Source: Gemmatimonadota bacterium (lineage in GTDB: Bacteria; Gemmatimonadota; Gemmatimonadetes; Gemmatimonadales; GWC2-71-9). Taken from it: 64,000 bases of DNA. A program made the position numbers and the translations under genes. The notes beneath the pieces were generated by a model. That model worked only from the letters and a program-made list of their open reading frames with translations, was not told where the DNA came from and did not search any database. Every line of letters begins with the position of its first letter. Position 1 is the first letter of the stretch. Where the stretch lies: the NCBI GenBank assembly GCA_003222135.1, contig QHUM01000053.1, positions 62,001 to 126,000 of the forward strand. Direction: 5' to 3'. Shown here piece by piece: positions 51,086 through 60,217 of the stretch.

Positions 51086-52521
51086 GGCGCGACGTGCCAG
51101 CGCGTGACGCCCGACAGCTCCCCCCGCACGTCCATGCGCACTCCCTGCACCCGGCGGTTCATCCCCTGGACGCCGCGGGCGTGATAGAGAAACACGACCG
51201 GGAGCGAATCGCGGAAGAAGCGCTGCGCCGCCGCGGGATCGGCCGGGGCGCGCATCCCGGCGAGCTCGGCCAGCGTGCCCAAGTATCCCAACCCAGCATC
51301 GCCGGACGTGCCGACCACGGCGGCGTCGAAATCGCGGCGCCGGGCGTTCACTCGATCGAGAAACGCGGTGAGCTCGAGCAGACGGATCGAGACCTGCACC
51401 CCGACCCGCGCGAGGCGCGCTTGAATCATCTGCTCGAGCGGTGCCTCGCCGCTGCCGACGCTCAGCAGCTCGAACGCGACCGCTCGCCCGGCGAGCAATC
51501 GCCGGGCCGAGTCGGGATCGGTTGGCGTGGGTCGCCCCGGCAGATACCCGGGCACGTCCGGCGGCACCGCGCCGTCGGCGACCGTGCCGAAGCCGTAGAG
51601 ATAGCCGTCCACGATCTCCTGGCGGTCCACGGCGAGCGCCACGGCGCGGCGTACCCGCACGTCGTCGAACGGCGGCCGCCGGGTGTTGAACACGATCCCG
51701 TACGGGTAGATCAGCGCGTAGTCGAGCACCGCGAGATCGGGGGCGCGGCGGACGAACGCGGCATGAGACGGCAGGATCCCGGCGAAGTCGATCTCCCCCG
51801 CCGTGAGCGCGGCGAGTTTCGTCGTGGGCTCGTCGACGACGACGACGATGAACCGCTCGAGCCGAGGCGGGCCGCCGAGCGCCTGCGGGAAGTCCGGGTT
51901 GGCGGCGAACACCCACCGCCGGTTGGACTCGTGGGTCACGAAGCGGAAGGGCCCGTTGCCGACCGGGTGCGCGTTCCACGCCGCTTGCCGCAGCGCGACA
52001 TGGGGCACCGAGTCGAGCAGGTACGCCGGCAGGATCGCGAGATCGGTGAGGACGTCGGGGATGCCCCGCTGGGGCCGCGCGAAGCGTATCACCACGGTCG
52101 AGTCGTCGCGATCGTTCACGAAGACGATGTCCGCGAGATCGTTGAGCCGGGGGTATCCGGTCGCGGGATCGCGAGCCGCATTGAGCGTCCATGCCACGTC
52201 GCGCGCCGAGGTCGCGACGCCGTCGTGCCAGCGCACGCCGGTCTGCAACCGCAGGACGAGCGCCTGCCGATCGGGCGACCACGTCCACTCGCGCGCCAGG
52301 TAGGGCCGCGGCGCGAGGGTCGAGTCGTAGCGCACCAGCGTCGTGAGCAGCACGTAGCGCTGCACCTGCTTCGCGAGCGGATGCGTGGTCAAGAGTGGAT
52401 TCACGCTCTGCAGGTCGGCGCCCGAGGCGTACACCACCGTGCGTTCCCGGCGCGCGGCGGTTCCCCCGCACGCCGCCAGCGTGGCGCCGGCGAGCAGCAC
52501 CCGTCCCATGGGTCGCAGCAC
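51082..52521 (-). CDS. ABC-type peptide/oligosaccharide solute-binding lipoprotein (SBP_bac_5)
   Basis: A 479-residue protein with lipobox LAAC after MGRVLLAGAT. The SBP family 5 fold shows in LVLRLQTGVRWHDG, GNGPFRFVTHE, and the downstream DVRVRRAVALAVDRQEIVDGYL. The partner permeases are divergently transcribed 45 bases away (52567 and 53538). No ATPase gene is in the window, so the importer borrows an ATPase elsewhere or that part is out of sight. An ATG at 52507-52509 is an alternative start. Confidence 0.9.
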   Translation of the reverse strand: MLRPMGRVLLAGATLAACGGTAARRERTVVYASGADLQSVNPLLTTHPLAKQVQRYVLLTTLVRYDSTLAPRPYLAREWTWSPDRQALVLRLQTGVRWHDGVATSARDVAWTLNAARDPATGYPRLNDLADIVFVNDRDDSTVVIRFARPQRGIPDVLTDLAILPAYLLDSVPHVALRQAAWNAHPVGNGPFRFVTHESNRRWVFAANPDFPQALGGPPRLERFIVVVVDEPTTKLAALTAGEIDFAGILPSHAAFVRRAPDLAVLDYALIYPYGIVFNTRRPPFDDVRVRRAVALAVDRQEIVDGYLYGFGTVADGAVPPDVPGYLPGRPTPTDPDSARRLLAGRAVAFELLSVGSGEAPLEQMIQARLARVGVQVSIRLLELTAFLDRVNARRRDFDAAVVGTSGDAGLGYLGTLAELAGMRAPADPAAAQRFFRDSLPVVFLYHARGVQGMNRRVQGVRMDVRGELSGVTRWHVAP

Positions 52522-52566
52522 GCCCGGATTCTAGCGGGCGTCCGCGGGGCGCGCGAGATTCCGCGC

Positions 52567-53541
52567 ATGCTCCCCGCGCTCGCGCGCCGCGCCGCCACGG
52601 GACTCGCCGTCGTGGCGGGGGTCGTCACGCTCACCTTCTTCCTGCTGCGGCTCGCGCCGGGCGATCCCGTGGAGCTGCTGCTCGGTCCCACGGCCACGCC
52701 GGCGCAAGTCGCCGCCCAGCGGCACACCCTGGCCCTCGACCGGCCGCTCGCCGTGCAGTACGTCGCGTGGCTGGGCCGCTTCGCGCGCGGGGAATGGGGC
52801 ACCAGCATCGCCACGGGACGGCCGGTGCGCGCGCTGCTGGGGGAGGCCGTACCGGCCACGCTCGAGCTGGTCGGCCTCTCGCTCGTGCTGAGCTACCTGC
52901 TCGGCGTGGCCGTCGGGGCGGTCCAGGCGATCGCGCGCCCGCGCGTCGATACCGCGCTCTCGGTGGCGACGGTCACGCTGTTCGCGGTTCCGGGATACTG
53001 GCTGGCCCTGATGCTGATCATGGTGTTCACGTACTGGGCCCGCGCGCTCCCCGCCTTCGGCCGCGCGGGACTCGACGGCGACCTGCTCGCCGGCGGGCCG
53101 TGGCTCGCCGATCGGCTGCGCCATCTCGTGCTGCCGCTCGCCACCCTCACGCTGATCGGCATCGGGGGCATCGCGCGATTCGTCCGCGGCGCGATGCACG
53201 ACGTCGTAGGCCAGCCGTTCGTGCGCACCGCCCAGGCCAAGGGACTCGCGCCGTTCGCGGTCTTGTGGCGACACGTCGCCCGTAACGCGCTCATCCCCGT
53301 GGCGATCCTGTTGGGTCTGTCGTTCCCCGCGTTGTTCTCAGGCGGCGTGTTCGTGGAGTTCGTGTTCGCCTGGCCCGGCGTCGGGCGCCGCCTGGTCGAA
53401 GCCGTGCTGGCGCGTGACTATCCGGTCGTCATGGCAGCGACCGCGCTGAGCGCGATGCTGGTCGTGGCGGGAAACCTGCTCGCCGACGGCGTGGTGGGGT
53501 GGATCGATCCGCGGATCCGCCAGCGGAGCGACGCCGCGTGA
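52567..53541 (+). CDS. ABC transporter permease (DppB-like)
   Basis: A 324-residue permease with six membrane helices. Its N-terminus, LTFFLLRLAPGDPVELLLG, and the EAA loop FVRTAQAKGLAPFAVLW are typical of the dipeptide/nickel permease B type. The GTGA overlap with the next permease and the divergent binding protein mark one import system. The transported compound is not known. Confidence 0.92.
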   Translation: MLPALARRAATGLAVVAGVVTLTFFLLRLAPGDPVELLLGPTATPAQVAAQRHTLALDRPLAVQYVAWLGRFARGEWGTSIATGRPVRALLGEAVPATLELVGLSLVLSYLLGVAVGAVQAIARPRVDTALSVATVTLFAVPGYWLALMLIMVFTYWARALPAFGRAGLDGDLLAGGPWLADRLRHLVLPLATLTLIGIGGIARFVRGAMHDVVGQPFVRTAQAKGLAPFAVLWRHVARNALIPVAILLGLSFPALFSGGVFVEFVFAWPGVGRRLVEAVLARDYPVVMAATALSAMLVVAGNLLADGVVGWIDPRIRQRSDAA

Positions 53542-54395
53542 AGCGGCTGCTGCGAGACCGACGCGCCATCTTCGGCGCCGGCGTGCTGCTGGTCGTCGTC
53601 GCGGCGGCCCTCGCGGCGCCGCTCGTCTCACGCCGGGATGCGGACCAGCCCGACATCGTCGCCACGCGATTTCTGCCGCCCCTCAGCGCGGACGCGCGCG
53701 GCGCGATCCATCCGCTCGGCACCGACCGGTTCGGGCGCGACGTGTGGACGCGGCTCGTCTACGGCGCTCGTATCTCGCTTGGCGTCGGGGCCCTCGCCGT
53801 GCTGCTGGCGATCGCGATCGGCCTCGCCGTAGGGGCCGTCGCCGGGTACTGGCGTGGACCGGTGCGCGCGCTGCTGCTCGCGTTCACCGACATCGCCCTC
53901 GCCCTCCCGCGGGTCGTGCTGCTGCTGCTGCTCGCGGCGCTGTGGCGCCCCAGCGCAGCGCTGGTCATCGTCGTGCTCGGGTTGACGGGCTGGATGTCCG
54001 TCGCCCGTCTCGTCCAGGGCGAGGTGCGCTCGCTCGCCGCGCGTCCGTTCGTCGAGGGCGCACGCGCGCTGGGGATCTCGCGGGTCCGGATCCTGTGGCG
54101 ACACATCCTGCCCAACGCACTGACGCCGGTCATCGTCGCCGCGGCACTCGGGATCGGCAACGCGATCATGCTCGAGGCCGGACTCTCGTTCCTCGGGCTC
54201 GGGGTGCAGCCGCCCACGCCGTCGTGGGGCAGTATGATCGCGTCGGGACGGGACACCCTGGTGAACGCGCCCTGGGTAGCGGCGGCGCCGGGACTGGCGC
54301 TCGTGCTGGTGGTGGTGGCCTGCACACTGCTGGGAGATGCGCTGCAGGACGCCCTCGATCCTACGCGAGGCTCTAGAGCGCCGCCAGCTCTGTGA
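53538..54395 (+). CDS. ABC transporter permease (DppC-like)
   Basis: A 285-residue permease. It shows HPLGTDRFGRDVWTRLVYGARISL, the family's periplasmic signature, and the EAA loop FVEGARALGISRVRILWRHILPN. It pairs with the preceding DppB-like permease, with which it overlaps by 4 bases. The 3' end overlaps the convergent esterase gene by 23 bases. Confidence 0.92.
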   Translation: MKRLLRDRRAIFGAGVLLVVVAAALAAPLVSRRDADQPDIVATRFLPPLSADARGAIHPLGTDRFGRDVWTRLVYGARISLGVGALAVLLAIAIGLAVGAVAGYWRGPVRALLLAFTDIALALPRVVLLLLLAALWRPSAALVIVVLGLTGWMSVARLVQGEVRSLAARPFVEGARALGISRVRILWRHILPNALTPVIVAAALGIGNAIMLEAGLSFLGLGVQPPTPSWGSMIASGRDTLVNAPWVAAAPGLALVLVVVACTLLGDALQDALDPTRGSRAPPAL

Positions 54396-55044
54396 GCACC
54401 GTCGCGTTCACCTCGTGCTCTCCGTCGAACGGCAGCTCGCGACACGGGATGTCGTGGGCGCGCAGCCGCTGCGCGATCGCGGCGACGACTTTTGGCGTGA
54501 TGAACTGATCGGCCCGCCCATACACGAGCGACAGCCGCGCGGTGCGCAGCCGCTCCACGACCGTCTCGAGCGTGAGATCCAGATCGGGCGGAAACTCGCC
54601 GCCCCAGAGTGTGAGGCGATCGACCTTGGCCCTGCCCAGCGCCGTCCAGCGACTGACGGTGGCCGCGCCTTGCGAGAACCCCAGCGCGTGCACCGTCACC
54701 CGCGACCGATCGATCGGACCGAACACGGCGTCATACACCGCGTCGAGATACCGCACGTAGTCGTCGATCTCGGCGAGCCGGTCCTCGCGGGTCATCCAGC
54801 TTGCACCGACGCGGCGCTCGGTCGGGCTCTCGCTCAAGTAGAAGCGTGACAGGCCTTCCGGCGCTACGAGGTAGCGCGTCCCGTCGTCCAGCACGCGTAG
54901 CTTCTCGAGGAAACGTGACGCGAGCTGCCCGTATCCGTGGCACACGACCCAGACCTCGCGCGTCCCGGGCCCGGGTGCACCGAGCGTGTGGTAGCGGGCG
55001 GTGCGTGAGACCGGTAGATGGTGCTCATGCACGGTGTTACCCAT
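54373..55044 (-). CDS. alpha/beta-hydrolase esterase (carboxylesterase 2/YpfH-like)
   Basis: A protein of about 223 residues. The oxyanion loop is VVCHGYGQLA, the nucleophile Ser is in ALGFSQGAA (about residue 120), the acid is in YGRADQFITP, and the His is in DGEHEV. It should be a small cytoplasmic esterase. The ATG at 55042-55044 lies inside the left hairpin of the palindromic element. A GTG at 55030-55032 is the alternative, so the insertion may have altered the original start. Confidence 0.85.
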   Translation of the reverse strand: MGNTVHEHHLPVSRTARYHTLGAPGPGTREVWVVCHGYGQLASRFLEKLRVLDDGTRYLVAPEGLSRFYLSESPTERRVGASWMTREDRLAEIDDYVRYLDAVYDAVFGPIDRSRVTVHALGFSQGAATVSRWTALGRAKVDRLTLWGGEFPPDLDLTLETVVERLRTARLSLVYGRADQFITPKVVAAIAQRLRAHDIPCRELPFDGEHEVNATVLTELAAL

Positions 55045-55134
55045 CCTGAAGGATGGGCTCGGCACGACACTGTGCTGAAGCACACCCCGTGTCCTTTAGG
55101 ACAGTGTCTCGCCGAGCCCACGCTTCAGCGTGGG
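55040..55134. mobile_element. compact multi-hairpin palindromic element (IS200/IS605-like remnant candidate)
   Basis: Two terminal hairpins, CCCATCC-TGAA-GGATGGG (55040-55057) and CCCACGC-TTCA-GCGTGGG (55117-55134), flank an internal stem (GGCTCGGC with GCCGAGCC, and GACACTGT with ACAGTGTC). The internal stem contains two smaller hairpins, TGTGC-TGAA-GCACA and GTCC-TTTA-GGAC. Subterminal hairpins with TGAA/TTCA loops recall IS200/IS605 ends and PATE-type elements. No transposase gene is present. Confidence 0.6.
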
Positions 55135-55166
55135 AAGAGACACGCCGGCTTCGTCTCATAGTCATC

Positions 55167-57800
55167 TCACGTCACGAGTATCGTCACGATCTCGTGCGGT
55201 TCGGCCACGAACCGCACTGTCTTGCCCCGCCCCTCGAGCACCAGCGCCGTCGACTCGCGCTCGTCGGCCCGCACGCGGTGGGCGCTCTTCACGCCCTCCC
55301 CGAACCGCCACGCACCCTGCGCCCGGCGCCCGGTGGCATTGTAGCACCGCAGCACCAAGGGCGAGCCCTGCTGCGCGGGCTTCACCGCGGACACGACGAG
55401 CCCGGTCCCCTCGAGCGCGATGTCGATCGGTGCGGGCACGACCTCCCGCGCGTCACGCAGCCAGAAGCCGCGCACCGGCAGGAAGACGTCCTCCCACAGC
55501 GACGGGATCATGTCGCCGCGCTCCACGTCGGTCTGCGACACGGGGGCGATCGCCAACTCCACTCGGCTCGTCCCGAGGCACTGCGCGAGCGGCGTCGCGG
55601 TCGGCCAGCCGGCGTGCCCGGGGCGAGTCGGCAGATCGCCGCGCGACAGCTCGCCGACCGAACGGAGCAGCGTGAGGACGAGGTCGCCGCGCCGCGTCCA
55701 CTCGTACTCGAAGAAGCCGGGCCCGAGCAGCGCGAGCCCGCGCCGCCCGTCCGCCGCCGCGACGAATCGCTGCGCCGGCGCGGTCGGGACGGGCGTCTCG
55801 AGCGGATAATCGGCCGCGCGCACGACCACCGGCGGGCGCGCGACCGACCCGAACGGAGCCCCCGCCAGCGCGGAGACGTCGGCGAGCTGCGTCGGCACCC
55901 GCGCCCGCAACCGATGCCACGTCGCCTGGTTGTCGATGTCGAGGATGCAACGTACCACGGGGCTGTCGGCGTGCAGCATCACGACGAGCCGTACCTCGAT
56001 CCGCCCGGCACGCATCTCAAACGTTGCTTCAAGCGAAGCTACGAGCGGTCCCGCCGCCAGCCGCCGCACCTTGATCGGCCCGGCGGCGCGCACGATGCGA
56101 TCCCGGACCGGCGGGCAGTAGCTGTACGTGTCACCGGCGTCGCCGCCGTCCTCCAGCCGCAGCACGTCGAAGAACCGCTCGCCGGTGCGTCGGTCGTGCA
56201 GCGCGAGCGCGCCGGTGGGCTCCAATACGATTTCGATCCAGCGGTTCACCAGCGAGCGCCCCTTCACCACGGCACCCTCTCCCGCGCGGTCCGGCCGGGT
56301 GGCGCCCGGCGTGAGCCCGGCGCACGTGACCCCCAGGCCGGGCACGGCCGGCAAGCGCAGCGCCACGCGCACCCAGTCCACCTCGTCTTGATCCGGGTAA
56401 TGCCGGGCCGCGTCGAGCCGTTCGTGCCCGGGCCGCCGGTCGAGCAGCTGCAGCCCGATCGACCGGCCGTCCGGCCCCGCGAGCCCGAACGGTCGGTATC
56501 CCTGGCCTTGGCGTGGCGCGCGTCCGGAGGGCGGCCCCACCGGAACATCGCGCCGAAACAGCGTGACATCGACGACGACCACGCCGCCGCGCGGCCGCGC
56601 GGCCGGGTTCCACAGCACCAGGGCGGGTGCCGGGTCGCCGGCGCGTTCCCGCGCCGCGTCCGGGTCGTGTCGCACCAGGTCGAACACGGCCCCGCGCACG
56701 ACGTCGCGCGCCAACGCCTCCACGCTCGTGAGCCGACCGTCGACCGCACGGGCGACGTCGTCGCTCGTGCATCCGGCGATGGCGTCGTGGAACTGGCAGC
56801 GGACGAGCGTGCGCCACGCCAGCTCGAGCACGGGACGCCGGTCGCGACCTCCCGCGCGCCGCGCCAGCGCGGCTAGGGGCTCGGCGAGCCGCTCGAGGCA
56901 CAACTCCGCAGCCGTGGCGCGCCGCTTGAGCGGCGCGCGGGTGGCGTGCACGCCTTGGAGCGTCCAGGCGTAGCGGTACGACCAGCGCAGCTCTCCGTCC
57001 AGCGGCGCCGGTTGGACGCCTTCGCCGACCAGCTGGAAGAACTCATCGAGCCGCGACACGCGGAACGCGCTACGCGGCTCGAGCTCGGCAAGCAGGTCGC
57101 GCAGGCGCGACACGGCGGGGTGAGCGGCGTGATGGTCGGCGCCGATGAACACCGGGATATGTTTTGCGGCCGCTCGCTCCACCAGTCCGGGCCGGATCGC
57201 GGCCCACGCCGTGGCGAGCCGGTCTGCGGCCGCCGGCAGCGCGGCCCCGATCTCGTACCCGGCGGGCGGGAGGTGCCACACCAGCACGTCCCGCCCGTCG
57301 GGGCCGCGCCAGCGGTACAGGTCGCGCTCCTGGCCGGACTCGCCGCCCAGCCCCCGCCACACGACGCCACAGCGGATCCCGAACTCCCGTGCCAGCGTCG
57401 GCGACACCGCCGGATGGCCAAACGCGTCGGGCGAATACAGCACGTCGAGTCGCCCGCCCAGGTGCTCGGCGTCGGCGGCACCGAGCAACAGGTTGCGCAC
57501 CAGCGCCTCCCCCGAGGGGATCAGCTCGTCGGCGAGGACGTACCAGGGCCCCACCTGCAGGCGCCCCGTCTTCACCAGGGTCTTGAGCTCGGCCTCCCGC
57601 TCCGGGCGGGCGCTCAGGTAATCGGCCACGAGCACCGTTTGGCCGTCGAGCAGGAAGCTGCGGTACGCCGAGTCCGCCTGGAGCCGCTCGAGCAGATCGT
57701 CCAGCGCGGGCACGAGGCGCGCCTGGAACGCGGCGCGCGGCAAATACCACTCGCGATCCCAGTGGGTGTGCGGGATGAGATGGAAGATGAGCCCGCTCAT
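55167..57800 (-). CDS. GH38 alpha-mannosidase
   Basis: An 877-residue cytoplasmic glycoside hydrolase. The N-terminus is LIPHTHWDREWYLPR (metal ligands His and Asp). The catalytic nucleophile is the Asp in LYSPDAFGHPA (about residue 125). The C-terminal sheet domains follow. It cleaves mannosyl residues from glycans, in line with the polysaccharide-lyase and sugar-kinase genes upstream. It is divergent from the YncE/phosphoesterase gene with 56 bases between the starts. Confidence 0.9.
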   Translation of the reverse strand: MSGLIFHLIPHTHWDREWYLPRAAFQARLVPALDDLLERLQADSAYRSFLLDGQTVLVADYLSARPEREAELKTLVKTGRLQVGPWYVLADELIPSGEALVRNLLLGAADAEHLGGRLDVLYSPDAFGHPAVSPTLAREFGIRCGVVWRGLGGESGQERDLYRWRGPDGRDVLVWHLPPAGYEIGAALPAAADRLATAWAAIRPGLVERAAAKHIPVFIGADHHAAHPAVSRLRDLLAELEPRSAFRVSRLDEFFQLVGEGVQPAPLDGELRWSYRYAWTLQGVHATRAPLKRRATAAELCLERLAEPLAALARRAGGRDRRPVLELAWRTLVRCQFHDAIAGCTSDDVARAVDGRLTSVEALARDVVRGAVFDLVRHDPDAARERAGDPAPALVLWNPAARPRGGVVVVDVTLFRRDVPVGPPSGRAPRQGQGYRPFGLAGPDGRSIGLQLLDRRPGHERLDAARHYPDQDEVDWVRVALRLPAVPGLGVTCAGLTPGATRPDRAGEGAVVKGRSLVNRWIEIVLEPTGALALHDRRTGERFFDVLRLEDGGDAGDTYSYCPPVRDRIVRAAGPIKVRRLAAGPLVASLEATFEMRAGRIEVRLVVMLHADSPVVRCILDIDNQATWHRLRARVPTQLADVSALAGAPFGSVARPPVVVRAADYPLETPVPTAPAQRFVAAADGRRGLALLGPGFFEYEWTRRGDLVLTLLRSVGELSRGDLPTRPGHAGWPTATPLAQCLGTSRVELAIAPVSQTDVERGDMIPSLWEDVFLPVRGFWLRDAREVVPAPIDIALEGTGLVVSAVKPAQQGSPLVLRCYNATGRRAQGAWRFGEGVKSAHRVRADERESTALVLEGRGKTVRFVAEPHEIVTILVT

Positions 57801-57856
57801 TGGCGCTGAAGGCTAAGGGGCTGACGCGGCTCCCGCGAGCGGCGATATTCCTGCCC

Positions 57857-60217
57857 ATGCTCAAACGCGCTCTGCTCGCCCTGCTCGCCGTGCCCGTCAT
57901 CGCAGGCCTCGGCTTCGTCGCCGCTCGACTCACCCCCGGGCCTCAAACGGACGGAACCACGCTGCTCCCCTCCGGCTGGCGTATCCGTCCGGCGGGTCGC
58001 CAGGTCGGCGTCGGTACCCTGCCGCTCAACCTCGTCACCCTCTCCGATGGCTCGGTGCTCGTGACGAACAACGGATACGGCGAGAACGGGGTGATGCGCA
58101 TCGACCCGCTCGCCGGCAGCGTGGTGTGGCGGCTGCCGCTCAAGGCGGCGTGGCTCGGGCTCGCGCGCACTGGCCGCGACTGGCGCGACACCGTGTGGGC
58201 GAGCGGCGGCGGCAGCAACCGGGTGTACCGGCTGGCCTGGCAGGGCGGCGCGCGGTGGAGCGCCGACACCGTCACGCTCGCCGATTCGAGCGCGCGGCTG
58301 TTCGCGGCGGGGCTCGCACTCGTCCCCACGCGCGGGCTCGTGGCGGTCGTGGGAAACCTGAGCGACTCGGTGTACCTGATCGACGCCGCCACGCTGGCCC
58401 GGCGCGGCGCGGTCGCCGTCGGCCATCGGCCCTACACGGTCGTCGCTGACGCCTCGCACCTCTACGTCAGCGATTGGGGCGACTCGACGGTCTCGATCGT
58501 CGACCTGTCCGCGAGTCCGCCGACCCGTCGGTCCGTTTTCGTGGGGCCGCATCCCTCCGCGCTGGCGCTGCGGGGTGGCGAGCTGTTCGTGGCCCTCGCG
58601 GGCGCGAACGGCATCGTGCGCGCGGATCTCGGACGGGGAGCGGTCGTGGAGCAGCTCACGGTTGCGCTCGACCCCCACGCGCCGACCGGGAGCGATCCCA
58701 ACGCGCTGGCGCTCTCGCCCGACGCGAAGACCCTGTACGTCGCCATGGCGGGCAACAACGCCGTCGCCGTGGTGCGGCTCGACGCGACGCGCATGCGCGT
58801 CGCCGGACTCATCCCGGTGGGATGGTATCCGACCGCCGTGGCCGTATCACCCGACGGGCGCGCGCTGTACGTCGCGAACGGCAAGGGCAATGGGTCGGGG
58901 GCGAATCCCGACGGCAACTACATCGGCAACGTGATCGCGGGGTCGGTATCGATCGTGCCCGTGCCGGATGGCACGACGCTCGCCCGCTACACCCGTGGGG
59001 TGTACGCGCTCAGCCCGTACTCGAACGCCCGCCTGCGCGGCGGTGCGGCCGGGAGTCCTTTAGGGACCGCCCGTCCGCCCGTCCGCCATGTGGTCTACAT
59101 CATCCGAGAGAACCGGACGTACGATCAGGTGCTGGGCGATCTGCCCCAGGGCAACGGCGACCAGCGGCTCGCCATCTTCAACGACTCCATCACGCCGAAC
59201 GCGCACGCCATTGCCCGGCGTTGGGTCCTGTTCGACAACTTCTACGTCGACGGCGAGGTCTCGGCCGACGGCCACGAATGGAGCGACCGCGCGTTCGCGG
59301 GCGACTACAACGAGAAAACGTGGCCGCACGTCTACTCCAACCGCCGCAAGTGGGATCTGACGAGCGGTGAAGATCTGGCGAATCCCCGCGATGCCTATCT
59401 GTGGGATGCCGCCAAGCGTAAGGGGCTCTGGGTCGTGAACTTCGGCGAGATGACCGAGTCCGACGACGAAGACCTGCCACACCCGCCCGCGGCGCGCCGG
59501 GCGCGGACCAATTTCCCCGGGCTCAAGGACATCACCGTCCCGGAGTACCCCGGGTTCGACCTCGGCATCGCCGATACGACCCGGGCACGCCTGTTCGCCG
59601 ATTCCGTCGCGAGCTGGGATCGCCAGGGCCGGTTTCCCGATCTCGTCCTCCTCTGGCTCCCCCGGGATCACACCCGCGGTCGCCAGGCGAGCCAGCCGAC
59701 CCCGCGCTCCATGGTCGCCGACAACGACCTGGCGCTCGGGCAGATCGTGGAGCGCCTGTCGCGGTCGCCGTCCTGGGCCTCCCTCGCTGTCCTCGTGCTG
59801 GAAGACGATGCGCAGAACGGGCCCGATCATGTCGACGCGCACCGTTCCGTGTTGCTGCTCGCATCGCCATACGCCCGCGGCGGCAGCGTGGACAGCACGT
59901 TGTACACGACGAGCTCGGTGCTGCGCTCGATCGAGTTGATCCTCGGCTTGGCGCCGCTCAGCCAGTACGACGCGGCCGCCACGCCGCTGTGGAACGCCTT
60001 TGCGGACCGCCCCGACACGACGCCGTTCACTCACGTCGCGAACGCCTGGCCGCTCGACGAGCTCAACCCGCGCGCGTTTCGCTCGCGCATCCCGGCGCGC
60101 GATCTGGCGGAAGCCGATGCGGCCGACGAAGCGCTCTTGAACTGGGAGATCTGGACCAGCGTGCGGCCGGGCTCGACGCCGCCGCCGATCCGGCGGTCGC
60201 TCGCCGCGAGCCGCTGA
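57857..60217 (+). CDS. exported YncE-type beta-propeller fused to a phosphoesterase/alkaline phosphatase-like domain
   Basis: A 786-residue protein with a signal helix (LKRALLALLAVPVIAGLGFV). Residues about 40-400 form a YVTN beta-propeller (PTAVAVSPDGRALYVANGKG). From about 405 a phosphoesterase domain begins (VVYIIRENRTYDQVLGD). It includes VDGEVSADGHEWSDRAFAGD and LVLEDDAQNGPDHVDAHRS. This is the bifunctional YncE/alkaline phosphatase architecture. Substrate unknown. A copy of the GGGAGTCCTTTAGGG repeat lies in frame in the linker (59051-59067). Confidence 0.88.
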   Translation: MLKRALLALLAVPVIAGLGFVAARLTPGPQTDGTTLLPSGWRIRPAGRQVGVGTLPLNLVTLSDGSVLVTNNGYGENGVMRIDPLAGSVVWRLPLKAAWLGLARTGRDWRDTVWASGGGSNRVYRLAWQGGARWSADTVTLADSSARLFAAGLALVPTRGLVAVVGNLSDSVYLIDAATLARRGAVAVGHRPYTVVADASHLYVSDWGDSTVSIVDLSASPPTRRSVFVGPHPSALALRGGELFVALAGANGIVRADLGRGAVVEQLTVALDPHAPTGSDPNALALSPDAKTLYVAMAGNNAVAVVRLDATRMRVAGLIPVGWYPTAVAVSPDGRALYVANGKGNGSGANPDGNYIGNVIAGSVSIVPVPDGTTLARYTRGVYALSPYSNARLRGGAAGSPLGTARPPVRHVVYIIRENRTYDQVLGDLPQGNGDQRLAIFNDSITPNAHAIARRWVLFDNFYVDGEVSADGHEWSDRAFAGDYNEKTWPHVYSNRRKWDLTSGEDLANPRDAYLWDAAKRKGLWVVNFGEMTESDDEDLPHPPAARRARTNFPGLKDITVPEYPGFDLGIADTTRARLFADSVASWDRQGRFPDLVLLWLPRDHTRGRQASQPTPRSMVADNDLALGQIVERLSRSPSWASLAVLVLEDDAQNGPDHVDAHRSVLLLASPYARGGSVDSTLYTTSSVLRSIELILGLAPLSQYDAAATPLWNAFADRPDTTPFTHVANAWPLDELNPRAFRSRIPARDLAEADAADEALLNWEIWTSVRPGSTPPPIRRSLAASR
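59051..59067 (+). repeat. single GGGAGTCCTTTAGGG repeat copy in a coding linker
   Basis: This 17-base segment shares the core GGGAGTCCTTTAGGG with the pair at 48906-49081. It is translated as GSPLGT between the beta-propeller and the phosphoesterase domain, a region where an insertion would do little harm. Confidence 0.7.

Noticed and set aside
55053..56876. Very long plus-strand open frame (607 codons) across the mannosidase
   Set aside because: The translation is Arg/His/Pro-rich without motifs, while the minus strand encodes a complete GH38 enzyme.
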